A stretch of 64,000 nt of DNA, taken from contig NZ_JTDI01000004.1 of NCBI RefSeq assembly GCF_000802225.1, positions 1-64,000 of the forward strand, given 5' to 3'. Each line of letters opens with the position of its first letter. The stretch's first letter is position 1. Positions 41,050-48,562 of this stretch are shown here, in pieces. The DNA comes from Novosphingobium malaysiense. Lineage in GTDB: Bacteria > Pseudomonadota > Alphaproteobacteria > Sphingomonadales > Sphingomonadaceae. The notes below the pieces were generated by a model. It saw only the letters and a program-made list of their open reading frames with translations. It was not told where the DNA came from and ran no database searches. The position numbers and the translations under genes are program-made.

Positions 41050-42468
41050 CTATTCTATATCCAGTCTGGTCGGCGCCCCGCGTCCTTCCATGAAATTGGC
41101 CAGGTTGCGATGCAGGTTGATCACCTTCTGCTCCTGGTGCGGATTGGGTAGCGGACCGCGAAAGCCGGACGACTTCATGCCCTTCTGCACGAACTGCATG
41201 TTCGAGAAGTCCTGCGCCAGCACCGATCCCCAGTTGTCGCCGGTCGGATCGGCGTAGACCCATTCGGTCTCCGGCTCTTCGCCCTCGGGGAAGCGTTCGA
41301 GCGCGTAGCTTTCGAAGATGCACTTGTCGGGATCATCGCCGTAGGGACGCACGCGGTAGCACAGGGCGAAGGTCACGCCGTGCAGGATGTTCTGGTTGGG
41401 GAACAGGCCCCAGGCGAGGCCGGTCTCGGCCATGACGTCGTCCGGAATTTCCGGCCAGATCACCCCACGCTCGGCATCGGCTTCCTTGGCGATCTTGAGC
41501 CAGTAGGCAATGCATTCCTGCGGGGAGACGCCCTCGGGCAGTTCATCCTTGAGCCGGCTTGCTGCCTTCACCAGCGACTCGGTAGAGGCCGAGTAGTTCA
41601 CCGTCTCGTAGTTCTCGCGGATCAGTTCGTACGTGGAGACGCGCGGATCGTCGCCCTTACCGGCGCGCGTGGTGCCGGCGCTTTCGTTCATCTTGAACTT
41701 GTCGTCGCGCGTGTCGTAGCTCGACACCGAGTGCAGGCCGTACTGCTTGGAGAGCGCGTAGTAATCGCCATAAGCCAGCAACTGGGTATGCGTGCCGGCG
41801 ACGTGATAGGGCTCGAGGAAGGCCTCGATCGCGGTCTTCCAGTTGCAGTCGTAGATCGCCCACTGGCGCCACTTGTAGCGCATCTTGTCGAGCTCGTAGG
41901 CCCCCAGGATCTCGCCCGCGCGCCCCATCCACTCCTTCAGCGGAACGCAGTCGGGATCCATGTTGATGTAGATATAGCCGGCCCAGGTATCGACCTTGAC
42001 CTCCGACAGGCAGGTCATTTCGGGCGTGAGCTTGTTGTCCCAGTCCTGCGGATCGAGAATGTAGGTGTTCTGTCCGTCCAGATCGAAGGTCCAGCCGTGG
42101 AAGCCGCAGATGAAATTCTTGCGGTTGTTGCCACGCACATCGTGGACCTTGCCCGGAAGCATGTCGGGTACCGATACCAGCTGCCGGCCGCGGTGCGGGC
42201 AGACGTTGTGGAACGCCTTGAGGCTGCCATCATCCTTGCGCAGCACGATGATCGATTCATCGGCGACGTTGTAGGTCATCCAGTCGCCGGGGTTCGGCAG
42301 GTCGGTTTCTCGCTCGACCATCTGCCAGACCCTGGGCCAGAGCAGCTTCTTCTCGGCCTCGAGATACTCCTTCGAGAGAAAGGCCTCGGTGGGATAAGTG
42401 GACAGAACCTCATCATCCATGTCCTGCGCGATCAGGCGGTTCGGATCGAATTTCTCGGGCTTGTTCAC
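41050..42468 (-). CDS. Rieske ring-hydroxylating oxygenase, alpha subunit
   Basis: A 472-residue oxygenase large subunit. The Rieske [2Fe-2S] ligands are Cys90-x-His92 (NVCPHRGR) and Cys121-x2-His124 (FICGFHGW). The spacer of 28 residues is longer than the usual 15-17 because of an insert around LPGKVHDVRGNN. The mononuclear iron site has His222 and His227 in EPYHVAGTH, preceded by NWKTAIEAF. It would oxygenate an aromatic or related ring using electrons from ferredoxin and reductase, which are not adjacent; no beta subunit gene is present either. GTG 42468 has GGGAG nine bases upstream. The substrate is unknown. Confidence 0.9.
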   Translation of the reverse strand: MNKPEKFDPNRLIAQDMDDEVLSTYPTEAFLSKEYLEAEKKLLWPRVWQMVERETDLPNPGDWMTYNVADESIIVLRKDDGSLKAFHNVCPHRGRQLVSVPDMLPGKVHDVRGNNRKNFICGFHGWTFDLDGQNTYILDPQDWDNKLTPEMTCLSEVKVDTWAGYIYINMDPDCVPLKEWMGRAGEILGAYELDKMRYKWRQWAIYDCNWKTAIEAFLEPYHVAGTHTQLLAYGDYYALSKQYGLHSVSSYDTRDDKFKMNESAGTTRAGKGDDPRVSTYELIRENYETVNYSASTESLVKAASRLKDELPEGVSPQECIAYWLKIAKEADAERGVIWPEIPDDVMAETGLAWGLFPNQNILHGVTFALCYRVRPYGDDPDKCIFESYALERFPEGEEPETEWVYADPTGDNWGSVLAQDFSNMQFVQKGMKSSGFRGPLPNPHQEQKVINLHRNLANFMEGRGAPTRLDIE

Positions 42469-42587
42469 GATGCGTCTCCCTTGGCACCTGCGGCCTTATC
42501 CTTCGCGCCGTGGTTTTGCCGCCGACGCTACTCAACACAGATGTCTATTAAGGTATCCCGCGCGCGAGTTCCAGACTGCAGAATGCG

Positions 42588-44210
42588 TCATCGCTCGCGA
42601 GATGCATGACTCGTCGTACGTCGACGCCGCCCATCCTTGTGCGCCGCGTAGCTGTCGAGCACCTTGCGCATCTGCGCCAGAGCCTCCTTGCGTGCCTGAT
42701 CGTCGCCGATCCGTCCCAGATCGCGCTTCAGACCGGTGACGAAATCGGCATAGGCATTCTGCCAGTCGTGATCGATGGCCGTGGCCAATTCCACGCGGCC
42801 GGTCTTCAAACGCCGGGCCGGGCCGCCGGCAGGCAATTCCCAGGTTTCGCCGATAGCCGGCACCACCATGGTCGCATCGGGAGCCCTGGTCTGCGCGAGC
42901 CGGCTCATGGTCTGCAAAGCCCCTTCCTCGCCATGGACAAGGAACAGGCTGCCCCTGATCGGCGCGCGGGCCGCGACCCAATCCAGCAGCTCGCCCTGAT
43001 CCGCATGCGCGGAGTAGGAATCGATGCGGCGGATGGCTGCGCGCACATGGACGTCCTGTCCGGAAATGCGCACGCGCTGCGCGCCGTCAAGGATCACCCG
43101 CCCCAGCGTACCGGCTGCCTGGTATCCCACGAAGAGCACGGTCGATTCGCGCCGGAAGAGATTGTGAATCAGGTGATGGCGGATGCGTCCGCCTTCACAC
43201 ATGCCAGAGGCCGCGAGAATGATCGCCCCGCTCACCGAATTGAGCCGGATCGATTCCTGCACGCTCTCCACATAGTGGAGCTGCGGATGCTCGAAGACGC
43301 AGGATCCGTGCAGGTCTTCCAGTTCGGCGGCATGACGCTTGAACACACTGGTGGCGCGGCTCGCCAGCGGAGAATCGATAAATACCGGCACGGGCGGGAT
43401 CGCCTTGGCACGCAGCAGTTCGACGATATCCAGCAGCAGTTCCTGCGTACGCTCCAGCGCGAAACTGGGAATGATGAGATTGCCGCCACGATCGAGCGCG
43501 CCGCGGATTTCCGCTTCCAGCACCTTGCGGCGGGCCTCGATCGTCACCGGTTCGCGCCTGCGGTCACCATATGTACTTTCGCAAAGGACGTGGTCGTAGC
43601 CCGATGGACCTTCGGGATCGGGATGAAAGGCCTTGTTGTCCGGGCCGAGATCGCCAGAGCACATGACACGCGTCCCATTCGCCTCGATCTCCGCCGAAGC
43701 CGAGCCGAGGATGTGCCCTGCGTTCCAGAGCCTGGCACGAAACCCCGGCGCCGGCTCGAACCATTCTTCCAGCTCGACCGGGCGGCACATGCCCCAAGCC
43801 GCCATGGCGTCGGCTTCGGTATAGAGCGGCTCGATCGGGTCCTCCCCGGCCCGATCGCGACGGCGGTTGCGGCGAGCGGTGTCTGCTTCGTGGATGCGCC
43901 CGGAATCGGCCAGCATGTATTCGAGAAGATCGGCCGTCGGCTGCGTGCACCAGATCGGCCCGGTAAAGCCTTCCGCAGCCAGTTTCGGTAGAAGCCCGGA
44001 GTGGTCGATATGGGCATGGGTCAGCACCACGGCGTCGATATGCCGCGGATCGAACGCGAACGGCTCCGCGTTGAGCCCTTCGAGCGTTCGCGAGCCCTGG
44101 AACATCCCGCAATCGACAAGGATGCGCGATTTGCCGTAAACGAATTCGTGGCAGGAGCCGGTGACCGTGCCGGCGGCACCGTTCAGTGTAAGAGTGAGAG
44201 GCTTGTCCAT
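42588..44210 (-). CDS. MBL-fold beta-CASP RNA-processing-type hydrolase
   Basis: 540 residues. The metallo-beta-lactamase motif HxHxDH is HAHIDHSG (His65, His67, Asp69, His70). CSGDLGPDNK and later metal ligands follow, then a beta-CASP insertion (about 200-370, with PSFALERTQELLLDI) and the C-terminal RMMBL segment (DSYSAHADQGELLDW with its conserved His). Proteins of this group act as RNA endo/exonucleases in the cytoplasm. A tail of about 60 residues beyond RMMBL is unassigned (KDGRRRRTTSHASRER at the end). It ends 120 bases upstream of the oxygenase start and could be co-transcribed with it. Confidence 0.88.
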   Translation of the reverse strand: MDKPLTLTLNGAAGTVTGSCHEFVYGKSRILVDCGMFQGSRTLEGLNAEPFAFDPRHIDAVVLTHAHIDHSGLLPKLAAEGFTGPIWCTQPTADLLEYMLADSGRIHEADTARRNRRRDRAGEDPIEPLYTEADAMAAWGMCRPVELEEWFEPAPGFRARLWNAGHILGSASAEIEANGTRVMCSGDLGPDNKAFHPDPEGPSGYDHVLCESTYGDRRREPVTIEARRKVLEAEIRGALDRGGNLIIPSFALERTQELLLDIVELLRAKAIPPVPVFIDSPLASRATSVFKRHAAELEDLHGSCVFEHPQLHYVESVQESIRLNSVSGAIILAASGMCEGGRIRHHLIHNLFRRESTVLFVGYQAAGTLGRVILDGAQRVRISGQDVHVRAAIRRIDSYSAHADQGELLDWVAARAPIRGSLFLVHGEEGALQTMSRLAQTRAPDATMVVPAIGETWELPAGGPARRLKTGRVELATAIDHDWQNAYADFVTGLKRDLGRIGDDQARKEALAQMRKVLDSYAAHKDGRRRRTTSHASRER

Positions 44211-44366
44211 CCGCTCTGCATGGAACCGGGCGTCGTGCTGAACAAGGGCCTAGATCAAATTCCGGCCCGCACCCGGTGAAGCGGAGATCTGGGTCGAAAA
44301 GCATGTCGGGCAGAAGGCTAGGCCCCCTCCCCGACATCCTTGGGACAGACTGACTAGCGCAGCCTC

Positions 44367-46841
44367 TTAGAGGCCGATTACGCCACCATCGTCCTTGGTG
44401 ATAGCAATCACGGCCGAGCGCGGGCGCACGGTCGTGGCAGTGGTACCGGCCTGGCTGTCAGGCCAGTGGCTGGTCGGTGCCGCGGGCGTGCCATCCTCGC
44501 CCGGGTGCTGGATGCCGACGAACAGCGTGCGGCCATCCGGCGTCATGTCGATGCCGGTGATCTCGCACTCGGCGGGCCCGACCAGGAATCGCCGCAGGTT
44601 GGCTGCCGTAGCCGGGGTACCGGCAATGGTCGCCTGCTGCGCCGTCGCGCCGGTCGAATCCTTGTTGGTCAGCGTGACCGCGCTGCCATCGCCCACATGG
44701 CCCGGCAGGGCCGCGAGCAGCATGCAGTTGGTGCGGTCGGTCATCGCCCCATCGTCGGTCTCGATCCAGAGAACCGGATTGATCTGGCCCGCGGGATTGG
44801 AGTCGCGCGAGAAGTACAAGCCATCCGGGCTCGAGAAGTCGTTGTCCGTGGTGAGACCCGAAACGTTGACGCTGGCATCCGACGGAAAGTCGGTTGCATC
44901 GGCACCGAACAGGTAGATGTCCCAGGCGAAGGTCGTGGCGGCGGTGTCGTCGCCATCCTCGCGCAGGCGGATGATGTGGCCGTTGGGGTTGCCGTAGCTG
45001 GTCGAGCCCGAGAGCTTCGGGTCGCCATAGTGGCGCGGGTTGGCCGCATCGGTGCCGTCAAGCGGACGGTTCGAGGCGTTGTTGTTGGTAAGCGTGAGAT
45101 AGATCTCGCCAGTCACCGGGTTGCCAGCCGTCCATTCCGGGCGGTCCATCGGCGTTGCCCCAAGCGCGTCCGCGGCGAGACGCGCGTTGATCAGGATATC
45201 GGCCTGATCGGCAAAGACGTATTCCGGCGTCGTGCCGACGGCGGGACGGTTCGGTACCGAACCGAAAACCAGAGGCAGCCACGTGCCCGTGCCGTCCGCC
45301 TCGAACTTGGCAACGTAGAGCGTGCCGTTGTCGAGATACTTGTCGCCGACCGAGAGACGATCCGATGCATTGGCATCGCCTGCATCCCACGTGGCGTTCG
45401 AGACGTACTTGTAGAGGTACTCGCGGCGGCTGTCGTCGCCCATGTAGACACCGACCTTCTGGCCGGCAGCGATCCGCACGAAGGCACCTTCATGGCCGCA
45501 GCGGCCAAGGGCGGTGCGTTTGCGAGGGGTCGAATTCGGATCGTAGGGATCGATCTCGACCACCCAGCCGTACTGGTTGGGCTCGTTGCGATAGTCGTCG
45601 GCAGCCGTCGCACCGGTGATCGTCGCATTCCACTTGGTGAACATCGGATCGGTCGAGGCGACCGTCGACCAGGCATAATTGCCGGTCCGTACCGAGACGC
45701 CGTAGCGCGCCAGTGCAGTGAGTTCGCGCTCGGTGCGCAGCGCCACGTCGGCAGCGTCGCGGCGGAAGTAGCCGGCCCAGTTTTCCTCGCAGGTCAGGTT
45801 CGTACCCCAGCCGGAAATGCCGTTGGCGCAGTTGTTGATGGTGCCGCGACCGGCAGTCCCGTTGGCCGAGTAGGCCGTCGCCAGCATGGCCGAACCGGCG
45901 GCGGGCCCCATGATCTGCATCGGCGTCATCGGCGTGATGCGGCGGTTGAAGCTGCTGTCGGCCACGTACGTCCACTGCCGGTCGCCGCCATCGACGTATT
46001 CGGAGACGGATACACCGTGCGCTTCGATTTCCTTCTTGGCCTCGTCCGCAGGGCGCGGGCCGGTCGAGACATTGGTCGGGCCATTGGGATGCAGATACTG
46101 GACATTCAGGTTCTCGTGGTTCTGCACCATCAGGCCGCGCGTCGAACTGCCGTCGTCCCGCGTGCCGGACGAGGACAGCCCGAAGAAGTGCAGAGCGTCG
46201 CCATGGTCGCCAATGCGCTGGGCGAAGTCGCCGTCGGTGCCGTCATTGGCATAGGCCCCCACGCCTGCGGCCAGCGGATCGCCGAGGCGGGTCATGATAG
46301 TGACGGTGTAGCCCGAGGGGACCGCCACGATGTCGTCAAGGCTGTGCGCAACGGCCGAAAAGCCGAGAACGGCCGGCGAGACGCGGATGGTCGTCGTCGC
46401 GTTCGCGGCCTCGCCATCGGCGTTCTGCACCGCGAAACCGAAGGTGAGGTCTGTCGCGGTCTCGACGGCAGGCGCTATGAAGGTGGCGGTAAGCCCATCG
46501 ACCACGAGGTCGACGTCCGGCCCGCTATTCTGTGCCCAGGCCGACGAGGTGACGTTCGCATCGCCTGCGGTAACCGAGCCCGTGAGGATCACGACGCGGC
46601 CGGCGCTGGTCGCCGCGTTCTGCCCGGCAGACACGACGAGGGTCGATTCGCTGTTGTCTTCATTGCACGCGGCCAGCATCGTCGTTCCCATCAGGGCGAG
46701 GCTGGTGGCCTTGGCCCCGCCGAATATGGCCTGGCGGCGCGAGTATCGCGCGTCGGCAAGAGTTTCCAGGGAGACGGAAGTAGTCTGGTTGGTGTCGACG
46801 TCGCCGTCGGTATAACCGTTTTCTATGAGAGTATCGGACAT
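44367..46841 (-). CDS. phoX: PhoX-family alkaline phosphatase, Tat-exported
   Basis: 824 residues. The Tat-type signal has YSRRQAIFGGA (Arg35-Arg36), a hydrophobic stretch and a Cys at 59 in MLAAC, so it may be a Tat lipoprotein. An Ig-like segment (about 70-155) precedes the DUF839/PhoX beta-propeller, recognisable from LTCEENWAGYF, GWVVEIDPYDPNSTPRKRTA, LGRCGHEGAFV and SSPDGLYFSRDSNPAG. PhoX enzymes use Fe and Ca to release phosphate from esters in the periplasm. No pho box is evident in the 123 bases upstream. The Crp-type gene upstream on the same strand ends 124 bases away. Confidence 0.9.
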   Translation of the reverse strand: MSDTLIENGYTDGDVDTNQTTSVSLETLADARYSRRQAIFGGAKATSLALMGTTMLAACNEDNSESTLVVSAGQNAATSAGRVVILTGSVTAGDANVTSSAWAQNSGPDVDLVVDGLTATFIAPAVETATDLTFGFAVQNADGEAANATTTIRVSPAVLGFSAVAHSLDDIVAVPSGYTVTIMTRLGDPLAAGVGAYANDGTDGDFAQRIGDHGDALHFFGLSSSGTRDDGSSTRGLMVQNHENLNVQYLHPNGPTNVSTGPRPADEAKKEIEAHGVSVSEYVDGGDRQWTYVADSSFNRRITPMTPMQIMGPAAGSAMLATAYSANGTAGRGTINNCANGISGWGTNLTCEENWAGYFRRDAADVALRTERELTALARYGVSVRTGNYAWSTVASTDPMFTKWNATITGATAADDYRNEPNQYGWVVEIDPYDPNSTPRKRTALGRCGHEGAFVRIAAGQKVGVYMGDDSRREYLYKYVSNATWDAGDANASDRLSVGDKYLDNGTLYVAKFEADGTGTWLPLVFGSVPNRPAVGTTPEYVFADQADILINARLAADALGATPMDRPEWTAGNPVTGEIYLTLTNNNASNRPLDGTDAANPRHYGDPKLSGSTSYGNPNGHIIRLREDGDDTAATTFAWDIYLFGADATDFPSDASVNVSGLTTDNDFSSPDGLYFSRDSNPAGQINPVLWIETDDGAMTDRTNCMLLAALPGHVGDGSAVTLTNKDSTGATAQQATIAGTPATAANLRRFLVGPAECEITGIDMTPDGRTLFVGIQHPGEDGTPAAPTSHWPDSQAGTTATTVRPRSAVIAITKDDGGVIGL

Positions 46842-46964
46842 CTAGGTCACAGCCCCGCTCTAGTGTTAGCGGCGACTCTGCTAGAGTTTTAAATTGGCAG
46901 TTTGGCGTCTTTACTATGACAGGTTTCGGACAGTTGGGGATTCGAGAGCAAACGCTCCTCCTCC

Positions 46965-47717
46965 TCAGCGAGCGGATGCGTATACGCCGCCCAGCACTTG
47001 GTCGAAATGCGCATTCACTTGGTCGTTGCAGCTACACGCACGTCCCCGCAACCCGTCCGGATCGAGCACTTCGATGCCGCCCCTGCGCGTGCGCACGAGC
47101 CCGTCGCGCTTGAACCGTTGCAGGACGCGACTGGCATAGCTGCGTCCAATGCCCATCATCGAAGCCAACTGCTCCTGGGTCATCGCCACGTCGGTCCTGC
47201 CGGTGCGCTCGATCGCCGCCCCCAGCCACTTGGCGGCGCGATGCTCGATGGTGTGCACTGCGTTGCACGCGATCGACTGGAACACTTGGGCCATCACGCA
47301 GTCGGCATAGCGGGCGAACAGGTTGGCAATGGCCGGACTGGCGCGCTTTGCAGCTTCGAGGTCGCGCATGGCGATACGTCGGAAGAGGCCCTCATGGAGA
47401 ACATTGGCACGGGCGTAGGAAGGCAAGGTTCCCTGACTCACAATTCCTCCAAGTGCGCCCTCGCGACCCACGAGAATGGTCTCCACGGCAGTTCCGTCGT
47501 CGAGCTCAACGAAGAACGAACTCAGGGCAGATCCCGTAGGTAGATAGCAGAATTCCACGGTGTCGCCCGGTTGGTAGATGACGGAACCCGATTTCATCCA
47601 GCCGTTGGTGCAATATTGCTCGAACAGCGCCCGCTCCTCGGGACGCAACACGTCCAGAAGGTCGCTCCGTGGAGCAACGGCTGTCTGGGCCAGGGGCTGG
47701 GATGTGAACTGCGGCAT
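46965..47717 (-). CDS. Crp/Fnr-family transcription regulator
   Basis: 250 residues. A cyclic-nucleotide-binding-type barrel (about 25-135, GDTVEFCYLPTGSALSSFFV and ETILVGREGALGG) is followed by a dimer helix and a winged helix-turn-helix (QEQLASMMGIGRSYASRVLQ). No N-terminal Cys set for an Fe-S cluster is seen; two Cys lie in the tail (RACSCNDQ). ATG 47717 has GAGG nine bases upstream; ATG 47726 is also possible. An EcfG-type promoter points into the gene from 47760-47784, so it is probably induced in the general stress response. It is divergent from bphO-bphP, whose promoter is 58 bases away. Confidence 0.85.
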   Translation of the reverse strand: MPQFTSQPLAQTAVAPRSDLLDVLRPEERALFEQYCTNGWMKSGSVIYQPGDTVEFCYLPTGSALSSFFVELDDGTAVETILVGREGALGGIVSQGTLPSYARANVLHEGLFRRIAMRDLEAAKRASPAIANLFARYADCVMAQVFQSIACNAVHTIEHRAAKWLGAAIERTGRTDVAMTQEQLASMMGIGRSYASRVLQRFKRDGLVRTRRGGIEVLDPDGLRGRACSCNDQVNAHFDQVLGGVYASAR

Positions 47718-47759
47718 GTGTGGCATCCTCAAGGGGCGTGCGGCTTCAACATGACCATC

Positions 47760-47784
47760 AACCCCTGCCCGCCGCTACGGTTCC
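47760..47784 (-). promoter_or_regulatory. EcfG-type promoter for the Crp-family gene
   Basis: On the minus strand GGAAC (47784-47780), 17 bases, GTT (47762-47760). This matches the alphaproteobacterial GSR sigma factor pattern. The ATG at 47717 is about 43 bases beyond the -10. Confidence 0.65.
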
Positions 47785-47841
47785 ATCGCTGCGTACAAAA
47801 GTGAACAGACGCCCTCTCGACGAAGGTTTATGCGTTCCCGT

Positions 47842-47866
47842 GGAACATTTCGCCAACCGGCGTGTT
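47842..47866 (+). promoter_or_regulatory. EcfG-type promoter for bphO-bphP
   Basis: GGAAC (47842-47846), 17 bases, GTT (47864-47866). The bphO ATG is 57 bases downstream. It is divergent from the site serving the Crp-family gene. Confidence 0.65.
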
Positions 47867-47923
47867 GGATTTGCCGGTCGTGATGGCCAATCGACCAACA
47901 GTTATCCTTTGTGCGGGAAGTCT

Positions 47924-48562
47924 ATGCGTATCAGCGCAATGCAACATGCTGTAGGCGGCGGTCGAGCGGCGCGCACGTCGCCGGACATGCTCGCGCTCCT
48001 GCGCGAACGCACGGGGCCGTCCCATGAACGGTTGGATGCCGCTTTCGGGTCGCTGGTGCTTGATCGTCGTGCTGACCTGATCCGGTTCCTCTCGGCTCAC
48101 GCGATAGGGCTGGCACCCTTGCAGGCAGTCTTCCGCCGGTTCGTCGAAGAAGAATTGGGACTGGCCGCGCCCGACTACCTCGACATGCTGCGCGACGATC
48201 TTCACCGGCTCGGCATGAAATCCGCCGCCCTGCCCACACTTGCCACTCCGCCCGAAATCGCCGCGTCCGGAAGCGCCGCAGGCGTCGGTTATGTCATTGC
48301 CGGCTCGCGTCTCGGGCTCGCGGTGATCCGGCGCCAGGGGTACTGGGGCGAACAGCAAGGCTTTCGCTCCCGATACATGGAAGACGACAGTGGCCCCGCC
48401 TGCTGGAAAGCGTTGCTGCCCTGGTTACGGGAACACGCCTTCACCGCGCTTGATTGCGAAGCGGTGCCAGCTGCCGCACTCGCAAGTTTTGACACTTTCG
48501 CCCGGGCATTTGCCGTCAGCCCCGCCGAAGAGAGCCTGAAAGAAATGGGGGTCGATGGCTGA
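47924..48562 (+). CDS. bphO: Heme oxygenase (biliverdin supply for bacteriophytochrome)
   Basis: 212 residues of the compact bacterial heme oxygenase fold. The proximal heme ligand is probably His34 in RERTGPSHERLD. GVGYVIAGSRLGLAVIRRQG carries the distal-helix glycines. It would open heme to biliverdin, releasing iron and CO. The last 8 bases overlap the start of bphP, and the product is that protein's chromophore, so the function is well supported by context. ATG 47924 follows GCGGGA; an ATG five codons later is possible. The upstream frame back to 47720 overlaps the promoter and does not look coding. Confidence 0.88.
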   Translation: MRISAMQHAVGGGRAARTSPDMLALLRERTGPSHERLDAAFGSLVLDRRADLIRFLSAHAIGLAPLQAVFRRFVEEELGLAAPDYLDMLRDDLHRLGMKSAALPTLATPPEIAASGSAAGVGYVIAGSRLGLAVIRRQGYWGEQQGFRSRYMEDDSGPACWKALLPWLREHAFTALDCEAVPAAALASFDTFARAFAVSPAEESLKEMGVDG

